DNA of 64,000 bases from Cymodocea nodosa (taxonomy: Eukaryota > Streptophyta > Magnoliopsida > Alismatales > Cymodoceaceae), in the NCBI GenBank assembly GCA_036874045.1, contig CM072345.1, positions 12,882,501-12,946,500 on the forward strand. Reading direction: 5' to 3'. The notes beneath the pieces are model-generated. The model searched no databases, had not been told where the DNA came from, and saw only the letters and a program-made list of their open reading frames with translations. Both the position numbers and the translations under genes were made by a program. Positions 11,536-30,564 of this stretch are shown piece after piece (positions within the stretch are counted from its first letter, which is position 1; each line of letters opens with the position of its first letter).

Positions 11536-14106
11536 ATGGCAGCAACCGCCAGGGTCGCCGGACCGGGTCTTCCTTGGGCCCTTCAATCGCCACCGTCGTC
11601 TCTCCTCCGTCAATTCCTCAACCTTTCGCCTCCTTATCCACAACGACGCTTCCGTCGCTTCCTTCCCCTCCGTCAGCCGTCCCTTCTGCGTCGTTCCATA
11701 TCGCCGTTGCCGAAAAGGGGGAAAGATTGCGTTTCCGTGGCATGCCTGCCCTCCCCCGCTCCTTCCACCGCAAACACCAAGCTCTATGTCAGTGGTATGG
11801 GTTTCGACTCTTGCTACCTATGTGATTTAGGATTTTTGAAAAATGGAAATCGTGTTCTTGCCGGATTTTCAACAATTCTGTGTTCATTTAAACTGCGTAA
11901 TGCTATCATTGCCATTATCCTCAAAAAAAACTTTGTAATATTTTATTGTCTTGTATTTTCAGGGCTTTCTTTTCGTACCACCGAGGAAAGCTTGAGAAAT
12001 GCCTTTCAGAATTTCGGTCGGCTTGTAGAAGGTGAAAAAACGAGTTTTTTATGGATATTTATTGAGAAAGGCAATCTACTAGTTTATCGAACCTCTTTTT
12101 GGTGAGATTCGATGGTTTTCTCTTGCAAATACAGATGAGCGACTTCAGTTGTCGGTTGAAGTGCTGTGATTCGTTTTGTGTTAATTGTGCAGTCAACCTT
12201 ATCATGGATAGAATAGCCAATAGACCAAGAGGTTTTGCTTTTCTTCGCTACGCAACGGAGGATGAGGCAAACGCGGCTATTGAAGGGATGCATGGGAAGG
12301 TATTCATTCTTATGGTTTTCTCGTTTAAATATAATTTACTATTATATTGATTTTGTTTCTGCATTGCTTCTTTCGGAATATCATATTTGTTTACTACTTT
12401 CTTCAAGCTCGTTCTGTATTTGACATGGAATAAAATCCAAAGGACTTGGTCATATCTCTTTACGTGCAAAACTTGTGCAATACTATCACCCCCAGAAGCA
12501 ATATTGCTCAGTCAGTCAGTCAATTTTGTAGCCGAGATTTTAGCAATTTTTTTTCTAACTTAAGATAAATGAACTCGAAACTAAAGCATGCTTGACTAGT
12601 TTAGAAGACACTTACGACTGTCTTGTGTGTTGTGCAGGTTGATTTATCATACAATAAGTATAGCTATCTAATAGAAATGGTATTATTGCCTGCCAAGGAT
12701 AACGATATGCTTCATATTTTAGTGATTACTATTATTTGTCAAAGCAATGCTCTTGTGGTATACTACGATTACCGACGATTACTTCTTTACGATGCACGTC
12801 CAATCAAAAATTAAACATCATATATTCATTCCTTTATCATCTACCATATCATATTTATAATTAAGGATATGAATACATGATATAGAATGGACGGACTAAT
12901 TTATTATCTGTTGAGGATATGCATTTCAGGAAAGTTCATTCTAGCTTGCCCTCATGATTTTCTGTATTGTCAAGCTATGATGTTATCTTGCCAGTTTATT
13001 TTTGGTTCATTTAGCATGTCGACTTTTATGAACCTATGTTATGCATATCAATACTGTTGACGTGGTCAGTTACATTACTCTTCTCTACAAGTAGCAATGC
13101 TTAGAATAGATAAGTCTGCAGGAAGATTTCACTTCATGAGCTACGGATTCTGGGGTTACTCCTCGCTGAAATTGCACTTCTCCTCTCGCATCCACTTGTG
13201 TGGTAAGGATTAGAGTTGCTAATCCAGCCCCTTCGTTTGAGAAGCCATCGCTTCTGTCTTGGGAGGTAATCATGTCATAAGATCGTTCGAAGTGTTTGGA
13301 AAAGCATCTTGACTCTTTGCACTCTTCCACATCGAGTGCACAAGTGATTGAAGGTGACAAAGAAGCTTCAGCCCAAAAAAAGAAGGGGAAAGAAGAGGCC
13401 ATGCAGCTTGCGGACTTGCTTAGAGATTTGTAGCCTATGCACTCCATTCCCATATCTTAAGGGCTAGACTTTTGGATTGGTTATTTCATATCAGAAATTG
13501 GAGAAATATTCATTTGGCAGGAAAATTTTGAAAGAATCGAAGCGAATAACATTTTGAAGGCTTTAGAATTAGCTTCTTTCTTTTAACTTGCTAAATAAAG
13601 TTAATGATGAAAACATTGAAATCCTAGATATTGAGAATCAAATATATTAGAATGAAAAAAAAATCTAAAATATTATTCAATCCATTAAAGTGGTATGTAT
13701 TTTTTGTTTTGATATAACTTTTGATTGGATTAATATATATAGAAAATGAAAAATATAGGTGTCTACATCTAAATAGATGTAGGTACCAATAATGGACGGT
13801 TGAGATCAACCATCTTTCACTCTTTCTCCTATGATCTTCATTTAATCATGAAATACTTGCGCCTATCTGTGTATAAACATCTATACACAGATGGATCTCC
13901 AATATATAATATTTTCCTTTATTTTTTTCTCGTCTGATGTTCACAAATGGTTCTACTTCTGGATTTGTTGATCCTCTTACCTTGTTCTTCTTCTTTCTGA
14001 TGTTTTCCTACAGTTTCTGGATGGCAGAGTTATATTTGTAGAGGTTTCCAAACCAAGAACGGACCCGCGAAGAAGCACCAAGCTGCAGACGTCGAGGCGG
14101 TTTTAG
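11536..14106 (+). CDS. ORRM6: Plastid-targeted single-RRM RNA-binding protein (ORRM6-like), 4 exons
   Basis: Exons 11536-11794, 11963-12031, 12193-12299 and 14014-14106 join in frame to 175 residues. Residues 1 to about 70 are rich in Arg, Ser, Pro and Leu with few acids, as in a chloroplast transit peptide. One RNA recognition motif follows: RNP2 LYVSGL at about 83-88 and RNP1 RGFAFLRY at 122-129, with LSFRTTEESLRNAF before it and FLDGRVIFVEVSKPR after it. The arrangement and the short basic tail resemble Arabidopsis ORRM6, an organelle RRM protein that takes part in C-to-U editing of plastid transcripts; that role is inferred from similarity. A different small organelle RRM protein remains possible. 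The first ATG in the GC-rich region was chosen because it gives the transit peptide. Intron 3 is 1.7 kb and holds a coding-like relic and hairpin sequences. Confidence 0.85.
13212..13433 (+). pseudogene. Coding-like relic inside RRM gene intron 3
   Basis: One plus-strand frame reads NPAPSFEKPSLLSWEVIMS, then a single TAA, then continues in the same frame through KCLEKHLDSLHSS, a Ser/Gln/Lys-rich stretch and KEEAMQLADLLRDL to TAG at 13431. GC content and amino-acid make-up are protein-like, unlike the flanking AT-rich intron. I do not recognise the family. It may be the end of a processed pseudogene or an unused alternative exon. Confidence 0.4.
13755..13895. repeat. Two perfect short hairpins, MITE-like, in RRM gene intron 3
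   Basis: CTACATCTA at 13763-13771 faces TAGATGTAG at 13774-13782. ATCTGTGTATA at 13865-13875 faces TATACACAGAT at 13882-13892. The pair brackets about 80 bp, which suggests the subterminal hairpins of a small miniature transposon. No target-site duplication was verified. Confidence 0.45.
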
Positions 14107-14639
14107 GAAGAGGCATATGGCTTCCAAATCCTGTTTCCCCGGCATTATTTTATAAGCTACAGCTGTGGCCTCAGAATCAGCCCATCGAGTTTTTTGTGGT
14201 TGTGCCATTGATTTTCATTTAGGTAAACCATGATTTGGCTAAATGAATGTTTTCATTTTTCGAACTTGAAATTTTATCTATTATACTGGTAATGATTTTT
14301 ACATTTGAGAATTACGAAAATGACCATATTTGATCAACAAAATTATTGTGCCCGTTGATTTTATCCATGTTGGCTTAGTGATCGAGATGTGGTCTCCACT
14401 CTTTTAGTAACAGTATTAGAAAGCACATTCTTCGTTCAGTAGTATCATAGGTAAAATTTACAAGCGGAAGCTACAGAGAGGGTTACACCCAACTCCCCTT
14501 TTTCTCTAAAAGCTGACTGAACCAGCAAAATTATGAACACTGAACAAAAATTAGCAGTACCCAATACTCAACAACAAACATTTGAGGAAAATACCGTGTG
14601 TTATAATATATATCACCACCAGCAGTAAACGCAGGATAT
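14107..14639. other. Convergent 3' spacer between the RRM gene and REVEILLE
   Basis: The 533-bp spacer holds the 3' ends of two genes pointing at each other. It is AT-rich. I see no additional gene in it. Confidence 0.6.
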
Positions 14640-16330
14640 CTACGAACAGAGACGGCTTCTTTGAGGATCTCCAGCTTCGCCGTTCTCTGTCTGCATTGGT
14701 TCTCTTTCAGCCGAACTGGAACACCGCTTGTATGGTACAAACCCCTTGGTCTGTTTCCGTTTATTGGTGGGAGATGAAGAAGTCTCGCCGAGCTTTCTTT
14801 TTAGTGGTTCTTCCGATTCTTTCTTTTTCGTGTGAGATTCGCAATCGGAAACAGGGGTTTCTTCGTGCCGATTCGGGCAAGGATGCATCAAAGGGTACGG
14901 CAGCACATTGAAGACTGGCCACCAGGACATGGAAGACGCCGTGGTATTCTGTGCCGTATCGATTTGCTCATTATCCTGTGAATGCAAACAATAGAACAAG
15001 GGTGGTAATCCACAAGACCACGGGTTCCATTCGCCTTCGCTGGGAATCACGCAAGGGTCCTGCCATGCCAAATCTTCTTTTTGACTACTAAGAGTTGGAG
15101 ATTGCAGGTCTTTCTCCATTTGTGTTGTTGGGTCCTCCTCTTTCTCGCCGGATGGGTTGCCTTTGTCTGTGACGAGGACGGTTCTTCCGAACAGCCTAAG
15201 ACTTGTTGCAGGCGCCTCTTCTGGTTCCTGGACGAGAAGAAGACCATTAGAGATTCGAACAGAAAGTTTAACTTTATAACCTTAACTTACAGAAGGTTTG
15301 AGGATTACCACGTCGGACTTCTCCTCCGTGGTCATGGTGGGGGAAGTTAAACCAGATTGTGAAGATGCATTTCCTTCCTCAAACCGACACATATGTTCCT
15401 GTTCTGTGGAAGACAAGCATAATCCGGCTGGACCAGATCCAGTCGTACATGAAGAACCCAATGACCCGCAATGCTTTGAGCAGCTATTGGAAGCAGCAGG
15501 TGATCCAAAGGTATCGCAGCCGGCGTTGGTTAAGACAGAGGTGGGTGATTGCGTTCCGGCGTCGGAGGCCGACAGAACTGGTGCCAAGAATGGGGCTGGC
15601 TTCTGCAATCTGGACAGGACCTTAATAGAAGCATTGCCCAGTTTACGAGGGTACGGGTGGGTAGGCTTCTTTTTGGGCCTAGGAGGAGGGATCTCGATGG
15701 ATTTCACAGAACTTGTTGTAGTGTAACAGGATGACTCCCTGGCCACCTGATCCAAACAGAAAACCATCAGTTCAACACGTACCATTCATTATGAATGAAG
15801 CAGGACAATGGCTGACGATGATGATGATGATGATAGACACCTTGGAGAAAAACTTCTGGGCGTGGCTCCGAATCTGAACTGCTGTTTTGGTGCCTACGTG
15901 CTCTGCAGGGGGGAGGTCTCGCTTAGATCAGACCAAATGAATCCACTGGGGATTAACACAAGAACACTAAACAAACAAGTTACCTTCTATGCGACGCCAC
16001 GCTCGACCATGACGTTTCAAAGCTTCGATGAACTTGTTGTGCTCCTCTTCTGTCCATCGTTCTCGTTGTTTTGTTATGGTGTATGCCTTTCTTATCTGTG
16101 CGTAATATATAGATGGAAAGGATGTGAAAACCATGAGGGGGCATAAAGAGAAGTGACTGTCGTGTTACTGCGTGCTATCTTCACGGAAATAATACACAAT
16201 TAATAATAACCTTGGGCATATGCTCGTCTCCAGTCGATGGCATCTCTTCCAGTTGGTCATTTCTTGCGGAAGAGATTCTCTCGTCCACAAGTGCTTGATT
16301 GAGGGCCTTGTTAGAATTGCTCACACACAT
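14640..16330 (-). CDS. RVE1: REVEILLE-type single-MYB (SHAQKYF class) transcription factor, 5 coding exons
   Basis: Coding exons in transcript order: 16330-16211, 16095-15984, 15902-15841, 15746-15291, 15227-14640; all joins keep frame and give 445 residues. Residues about 45-98 form one MYB repeat of the CCA1/LHY/RVE class, starting [17 protein letters not shown] and ending [18 protein letters not shown] proline-rich block follows ([19 protein letters not shown], about 115-133). The last exon carries [11 protein letters not shown] and, near 411-419, KGFVPYKRC, both seen in the RVE1/RVE2/RVE7 side of the family. Such proteins bind evening-element-like DNA in the nucleus and link the circadian clock to auxin, growth and dormancy; this is family knowledge. 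The exact paralogue number is uncertain. The start ATG lies just after a predicted acceptor at the end of a leader intron. The gene converges on the RRM gene. Confidence 0.92.
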
Positions 16331-16344
16331 GTTGCCTCTTCTGT

Positions 16345-17335
16345 CCTGGATCACCAAAAATTTTTCTCGTCAAGGTCATCATAAAGGGCTGACCCATACA
16401 TGGAATGATATGAAATTGTCAAATAGGCAAAATTATCTGAATACCAATCATCCTCACTGCAAGAGGGACTTCTTCTTCTTTTTTGCAAATCAAAAAAAGC
16501 GCCCAATTTCATCGTCAAAAATAAAACGACAGATTCCAAGTTTTTCGCTTCAAAAAATATCTTTCCACAAGAAAAACGAAGAGTCCACTAATAAAATTAT
16601 ACTCTCCTATGTAATACGAAAGAAGCAGAAAATTTGATTCAGATCCGAAAAGGAACTTAGCCATGTCAGAGTGCTTAGCTTGTAAAACGCAAATAAAAAA
16701 AATCTAAAACACAATAATCAGTAGCGTCCAGCATAATACAGCAAACCCAATAACCCAAAAAAAGGCTTCCTTTTTCTTAAGAAAAAAATCCCATTCAATA
16801 AAGGGGGAAATGTCACTTTTGAATCCCATGTTCCAAGTGCCTCCGCAGACTTTTTTTCTTTCTTTTTTTTAAAAAGTCAGAAACAAGCAACATCCTAAAC
16901 AGGAGAAAAACCTAAATCATCTAGGTCACAGGAAGCCCAATCGGAACCCCCTCGAAGGTTCAGATCCTCACCGGCAAACCCAAGAACAAGATCGACCACC
17001 ACCGAACTCCACCAAATCCTTCCTATTCAGGAACCAAAGCACCCCCCCCCCCAAAAAAAAAAACCACAAGCACAGATCAAAACTAGAGAAGCAGAGCAAG
17101 CTCCAGAACTGTACCGATCACGCCGCAGTTACTTCTTCCCGGTAACAAGATGAGAGATCTTCCTCCCACTTCAGCGAGCGAAATATCGATATCCTCCTGG
17201 TGAAATTTCTCTGTGTGGGGAAGAGAACAGGACCAAATTTGGTCGGGAAGGAGAGTTTGTGGGAGTGGTGAGGGGCGGGAGAAGCAGAGGAGGAGGGAAA
17301 GGAGAAAGAGCGTGGTGGTGAGGGTGATGAGAATA
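16345..17335 (-). other. Predicted 5' leader exon and leader intron of the REVEILLE gene
   Basis: Minus-strand sequence from about 17335 to 17115 is CT-rich, like a plant leader, and ends at a good donor (GGTACAG, exon end 17115). A matching acceptor (TGATCCAG, exon resumes at 16345) lies 15 bases before the start codon. A ~770-bp leader intron is therefore predicted. The intron contains an AAAATATCT word at 16554-16562 (plus strand). No transcript evidence was available. Confidence 0.55.
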
Positions 17336-17362
17336 GCCACGTCGGAACGGAGGGGGAAGTGG

Positions 17363-17789
17363 TTATATTTCTTCTCCGGGAGACTTCGCTCAAATCTTGT
17401 GGCTGGAGACGCGTCTGGCCTCGGACACGTGGCATCGCTTTTTCTCTTGCCCCGCTGCGCTTTTTCCTATCCGCTCCTTGTTTTCCCAGCGTTTCCGGAT
17501 AAACAGGATACAATTTCTACTCGCTTTCTTTTGTTCTCCATTATATTATTATTATTATTCATTTTTCAAATCCGCTCCTTGTTTTCCCAGCATTCCGCGG
17601 ATAACAAGATGGTATTTTACTCATATTGCAAAAAAAAACAAACAAACAAACCAGATGGTATTCCGCTCAAAGAAAAAAAAATATATTATTCACTTTTCAA
17701 AAGGAACCTTATCGTTTCATTTTGTACGTGAAAAATGGATAAAGAAAAAGTCAGATATTTCATTTGGAATACAAAAAGTCAGATATTTT
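17363..17789 (-). promoter_or_regulatory. REVEILLE promoter with TATA-like box, G-box and evening element
   Basis: On the minus strand a TATA-like AAATATAAC lies at about 17363-17370, about 30 bases ahead of the CT-rich leader. A perfect G-box CACGTG sits at 17426-17431 and a perfect evening element AAAATATCT at 17781-17789 in the same orientation as the gene. G-boxes are read by light-signalling bZIP and bHLH factors, evening elements by clock MYBs including REVEILLE proteins. Function here is inferred from position only. Confidence 0.5.
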
Positions 17790-18475
17790 CTGAACCACAA
17801 GTATGGCGTTGGTGACACGACAAGAGTAACGACCACGGGCATGTGGATGGTCTTCGCCCAAGTCCCGGCAGGCCTTACGTTTATAATTAATTAAAATATT
17901 TTAATTGATTTTTTTCTTTTTTGCCATCGATATTGTATATTTGAAAGTAACTTCCGTTATACCATTGACGTGATATAAAAAAAGAGAGTCATGACAATAA
18001 ATAGAATCTATTTTCTTGGTAGATACGGAAGTTTCATTTATTTTTCTTTGTTGATTGGTTTAAATGGTTTGATCTTCTTCTCTTGGAATATGAAAAAGAA
18101 GAAGATAATTAATCAACGTAAAAGAAATTAAAAAAATGGTAGAGAAAATACATAGAAAAAAAAATTTACATACGTAAAATAAGATATTTATTTGTTGTTT
18201 TTTTTTTGGTTCGCAAAGGGTCAATAATGAACGAACGTGACAAAAAAGAAAACTTTGAAACGGAATTTACGAAAGAGCAAAGAGAAATAATAATATCTCG
18301 AGGGAAAAGAGAGAGCGTGGCCGGCGTACCGGGAAAAAGTGGCGCTGGGAAATAAATATGTCGACTTTGCAAGAAAAAGAAAATAAATATCTCTTCAGTC
18401 TTCAGACGAGAGAAGGGAAGGAGGAGGCGGAGCGGAGAAAGCGAACGAGTGGATAGAAGAAGAAGAAGAAAAAAA

Positions 18476-19670
18476 ATCCTGACCACGAGAAGCGGATGTG
18501 GATGGAAGACGCTCCCGCGACTCTTTTGCTCTTTTTCTGCCGCGTCAGCAGAAGCAGCCAGCGCGGCCCACCGTTTCTTACCGTCGGACCCCCTCCCGTC
18601 CACAGATTTCCCCGAGCAAACGTCTCGTCCACTCGTTCCCCCTCGCCGCTTGTTTTGCGCTTTACCACCTTCCTCCCGTGTCCGGATTAAACAACGCTAC
18701 ATTTCCTGCTGTATATTGTTTCATATACTTATGAAGTCATCACAAGTTGCCGTATTATTTATGCTAATCATTATTATTATTATTATCGTACACTCAAGTC
18801 CCAAGTGCCAGTTTTTCCACGGGACTAATAAATTTCTCTGGTTTTGGGTGGCTCCCACCTCCGACATGCGTCGCTGCCTTTTAACCCTTTTGTCGATTTT
18901 TAAATGTCCGCTCCATGTGTTTCCGACGATTGAATATTAAATTTCATCTTTTACGATAAAATAAAATGATAAATTATATATACTCTTCTTTTTAGTAAAC
19001 GATCATATTCATTTTTTTAGTACTTTCTTCAGGGCGCGTCAAAAATAATAAGGAAAAAAATAAAAGGTCGTAAGTCACGAGTACGGTGTGATGACCCGCC
19101 AAGATTTTTTTTTTTGCACGAGCCGTTAAGAAATATCTAAGATTAAGAGATAAACAATAGAGAGAGAAAAAAGTGGGCAACCAAAAAGCGAAAAAATAAA
19201 AGGATAGAATAGACTGGACTTCTCACCAGTTGAATTACTTGAGCTTTTCCGAACTTAAATTTTTTTTTTTTTTTTTTCCTTTACTTTCTGAATATCCTCA
19301 GGAGAAAAAAAAAGAAGAATAAGAAGAAAAAAGTAGCAACCACAAAGTGAGTAAAATAGACTCTGACCAACCATTGTTGAATTATCGGAGTTTTTATTAG
19401 AATCAGAATTACACCATTATCCATAAAAAAAATTTTCCCGACCACGTGAGCGAGTCGTGGATGGCGTTCGAGGGTGCTCCGTCCCCTTGCGCTTTCGACA
19501 CGTCAGCGCCGTCCGTTTAAGTAACCTCTGGTTTCTCGCGCCACGTGGCGTGAGAACGGTGGTGGTCTGGCGTCGATGGTTTCATGTTTCGACGAGGGTG
19601 GTATTGGTGGAGGACGAGACTCGTCCACACGCTCACTTCGCCCCTTGTTTGGTGCTTTCACCAGCCGTCC
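18476..19670. repeat. Diverged duplicated GC-rich block, copies at ~18476-18690 and ~19440-19670
   Basis: Both copies begin with GACCACG, then GTGGATGG and GCTCC, then a GTCAGC word. Both end with a shared core, CTCGTCCAC followed by CGCC and CTTGTTT and GCTTT. Insertions and substitutions separate them. The blocks are GC-rich islands in AT-rich surroundings and contain ACGT words. No open frame is conserved between the two, so they look like duplicated regulatory or repeat DNA rather than coding DNA. Confidence 0.55.
19160..19405 (+). repeat. Direct repeat pair around 19165-19255 and 19330-19400
   Basis: The shared order is AAAAAGT, GCAACCA, AAAG, AAAATAGACT or ATAGACT, ACCA, TTGAATTA, GAG and a T run. 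The two copies lie about 165 bp apart between the two GC-rich blocks, so the whole 18.4-19.7 kb stretch has grown by local duplication. Confidence 0.55.
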
Positions 19671-19699
19671 TTAAAATAATCCCAAAAATCATTCGCCAC

Positions 19700-21240
19700 A
19701 AACTTTTGTCCTCTTCCTTCCAGTATTGCCCCTGAACCGACAACTCCGCCTCAATCCGACGATCTCCTTTTTGTCTTTAAATTAACGGCAGCCAAGCAGG
19801 TTATCATTTCGACAACGAGAATTTGTACGAGATCTCGTTTACGAGAAAATCTTTCGGCATTGAATTTAAAATCTTCGAGAATAATATTATTCTCGACCTA
19901 TATGAATCACGTCTACCCTTTGCGTTAAAACTTCCATCGGACGTGTTCTCGAACTGACTTCTTCTTCTTCTTCTTCTTCTTTTTCCAGTTGGGCTGGGCC
20001 GGCGAGTTCAGGTCCATCCCAATCATACAATAAGACAACTGTTGATTGAGATACATACACTACCTATTTCAAAAAAGTTTTTGTGTTGTTTTGCACAACG
20101 TTGGTTACCTACATCTTGGTTTTATGAAATAAAAAAGAAGGAAGAGCTACAATTAATGTCTCTTTAACTAATGTATTAGTCCTCGTAGAATGAAGTTAAT
20201 TGGCTCACCCAACTCCTTAACGCCATCTGGAAAGGATCCAAAGGCTGCCTTGAAGGCCTGAAGCCCATGATGCGTTTAGCTTTTTTTTCCTTTTTGGAGA
20301 GGGGGGGGGGGGGAGTGGGGGAATTAAAGTTATAAAAGTTTAATTTATCGATAAAAAAAATACTAGGATCTTTTATTACCGACTTAGTGAATATTGGGAT
20401 TATATAGATGTTAAAGAATATTAATGTATTAGGATTATGTAGATGTGAATTTAGTATTACATTATCTAGAATGATATATTTATCTTCTTTGCGTAATCTG
20501 TAACCACTACTATGTATAGGTGCATTTATATCTATTACCAAGCACCGACTCTTTTAAAAACTTTGGAGTTACTATGTTTGGATGAGAGCAGAACCAAGAT
20601 GAGTGACTATCTAGAAAGTTCTCGTGCAATAACTATGAACAATAGTGTTGGACTTACTTAAGTGTTGATAAACTATAGGTGTGTGCACCACTTACTAAAT
20701 TCACATGCTAACATTACAAGTCTTGACTCAATTAGTAATCTCAATCAAGTTGATGGATGAGGCTACTTTAGATACCCTTAACTAGTTAAAAATCTCTACG
20801 AGATAAAGTACACAATACTCAAAGAAATCTAACATGTTGAGGCCTAACAAGATTTACTTCAAACTTTCATTTCCTTAGATACTATATCATTTGAATATAC
20901 ATTGAGACTCACATGTTATCAACTTTATGTATATTCTTAGAAGATCAAAAAATTAAAAAATATATATATATATATTTTTAAAAGACCACCACTATGTATA
21001 AAAGAGTGTAAACGTATATTAATGAAAGATTCTACTCTCATTATTTCTTGTATTCTCTCACACATCTTTTTGTCAAGTTTACGAAATATATTTTAAATAT
21101 AAATATAAATAAAAATATTTAAAAAAATTATTAACTCTAAAATACAGCAAAAGTCTTGTTCTCCTACCTATTTTTCGAACATACGGTTTGAGGTTTCGTT
21201 TCGTTAATTACCGGTAAAAAAAAAATTTCTAGAAACACCG
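19700..21240. other. Intergenic DNA with LTR-like stretch upstream of UGPase
   Basis: There is no gene. A 13-15 base G run lies near 20300. From about 20649 (TGTTGGACTTACTTAAG) to about 21075 the sequence has the look of a retrotransposon LTR: a TG start, a TATAAAAG box near 20997 and a CT-rich run ending near CTCTCACACATC. No matching second LTR or target duplication was found, so it would be a solo or broken LTR. Confidence 0.4.
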
Positions 21241-21247
21241 ACATGCT

Positions 21248-21310
21248 GGGCCCCACCACATCTGCACGCAACAGGCCATCCAATCATGTCTCAAAGCTCC
21301 GGTCCACGTG
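21248..21310 (+). promoter_or_regulatory. UGPase upstream motifs (GGGCCCCAC and G-box)
   Basis: GGGCCCCAC near 21248 resembles a TCP-factor site, and a perfect CACGTG G-box lies at 21305-21310, about 185 bases ahead of the UGPase start codon. The GC-rich leader runs from about 21280 to the ATG. No clear TATA box was seen. Confidence 0.4.
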
Positions 21311-21494
21311 CCATTCCCTCTGGACCCACCCACGAAATATTCCGTCTTGTCCTGACGGATCTGTTTGTGGCCGTTGCGTCCTCGGTGAGAGCAGAAGATA
21401 GTGGAGGCAGCTTCCTGTGCCCGGACAATTCCTCCTCTTTACCCGTCTCCATTCCCTTCTCCGACAGTGTTCGAGGTCCGAATTCTGATCATCA

Positions 21495-28587
<7,093 letters not shown>

Positions 28588-30560
28588 GCTAAAGAGATGT
28601 TCAGTGTTTTCTTTGGGGGGGTGGTGGGTTGGTGATATTCCTCACCGTAAACATTTCGATAATCATCCTATTTATATATATGTCGAAGTTGCATATGTCA
28701 ACTTGATTTTGTCTGGGAAAAGATGTACATCTCGGGTACTACTTTCGAAACGATAATAATAAAATACTATGCAACTTAGGTCTACATGGTCTTAGAAATT
28801 GAATCATATGGTGCGCGGTTTAAGCTTAACGATACAAGTAGATTTCGAGATTCCAATATAGTGAAGTTCCATGGGCAATCCCTCTTTGCTAAGATGCTTT
28901 CTTAGGATTTTGCAAAACTTTTGCATAAATCTACACATCGTAGAGATATTTGTACATCTAGAAAATATGATAGAAAGTTAATAGAAAATTAAATTAAAGT
29001 ATTTGTGCATAAAATAGAAAATAATGGAAAATCACAAAATGTTAAAGTATATATGTCTATTCATAAAATAAAAAATGTTGATAAATTTAATATTTTTTAT
29101 ATTTGTTTGTAAGATAAAGAATAAATTTTTTTATCGTAGATAATACAAAATAGAGTTATTTATAACAATAGTTACAATATAAAATACATTTCATATATCT
29201 TTATTGTTTTACATATTTCTCATAATATCAATTCTCATTTATTAAAGATAAATAATTTCAATATTAAAATTACATGCTATTAATATATTTTATGATAATT
29301 TACTTTTTCTATTTGTTTATTTTCCATTAGTTTCAGAGATCAAGAGATTAAAAATGAAAAAAAAAAATTCTTATATATAAAAAGAAAATGACAGAATCTT
29401 TTGAAAATCTATTTAACGTACAAATATCTAAAAAATGATAATAAAAAAATTCATCAATATTTTTCATAGTTTTCTAGTGTACAAATACTTCATGCAAGTA
29501 GCAGGAAAAAAAAAAAAAAACCTTGTGCCCATGTACAGTTCTGCTTTATTAGAATCCTTCCAGTGTGGTCAGATAAGACTGCACGTCAGGATGTGTATGG
29601 TCTTCCATCAACTTGGTTTCTTGTTCGGTTTTCAATCTAAGCTACTTGCCTCTAGTTAATAATCCATAGAAGCCGTCAGTCATGCATGAAAGTGCATGAA
29701 AAGGGTAGTGCAGTGCAGGATTACAGCTGGATGATTATATATTTATAGGGACGAAGGTTTCTTTCCCTGGCACACCTCTAGTTGTAGGGATGACGGTGGC
29801 CGCCATCGAAGAGGAAGGGAGAGAGAGAGAGAGCCTGACGAAAGGTAATGAACGGATATATAAGAATTCAAAAATCTATGAAGAACCATATAAATAGATA
29901 ATTCAAAAATATTAGTAAATCTATATATCAAATGTAAATTTAAATTCTAGAAGTTTTCCTAACGAAAATCTTAAACCGCTATTATCCAAATAATCATACC
30001 ATTCCAATAAGCAAGCCTACTTAATTTCCCTCCTTTTGTAAAAGATCTCAATCAACATTTGGAAAATGTTCCTTAAAGACGTGTTTTTAGTCGATATATA
30101 GACGTAACCTCCTTTCTGATTGATAAAACGTCAAAAAATTAAGAATACTCTAATTATATATGATTCGAAATCCTAATCGAATGAATTTCAAATCGATATA
30201 TATATATCGATATGTCAGGCCTTGTTAGTGACGTACTGAAATTACTCCTCAGTAAGGGTAAGAAACAATAATTTGCGATGGCGTGCTTTTAAGTTAAGAC
30301 TTATGACGTGGCTCTTTGGTAAAAATATGAACTAATTTTTTTCCACGCAGCCATGAATGGATAATTTCAACCATCGAATAATATATCAAGATAACGTGAA
30401 ACTTTTTCGCCGATCGCAGATTTGAAACGTGTCAGGAAATCTTAAAATATATATATATATATAATTCTATGCTAAATTTCATCTCTCGTTGACATTCGTC
30501 ATTTTCTGGGAGCCTTCGTCCAAAGTTGTAAGGTTGACGCGATCACGATGACAGGCTGCC
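28588..30560. other. AT-rich spacer between UGPase and the DC1 gene
   Basis: The first ~200 bases are UGPase 3' UTR and flank. The remainder is AT-rich, with an A run near 29505-29520, a GAGAGAGAGA run near 29820 and a TATATATA run near 30450. Several short open frames show no family resemblance. No gene is called. Confidence 0.5.
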
Positions 30561-30564
30561 GACT

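Noticed and set aside
15298..15726. 142-codon plus-strand frame
   Set aside because: It is the antisense shadow of REVEILLE exon 4, whose protein motifs are unambiguous.
17118..17513. 131-codon minus-strand frame near the REVEILLE leader
   Set aside because: It overlaps the predicted CT-rich leader and core promoter. The Ser/Pro-rich composition comes from pyrimidine-rich DNA.
18166..18668. Arg/Ser-rich open frames on both strands
   Set aside because: They lie in the duplicated GC-rich blocks, are not conserved between the two copies and have no splice-supported continuation.
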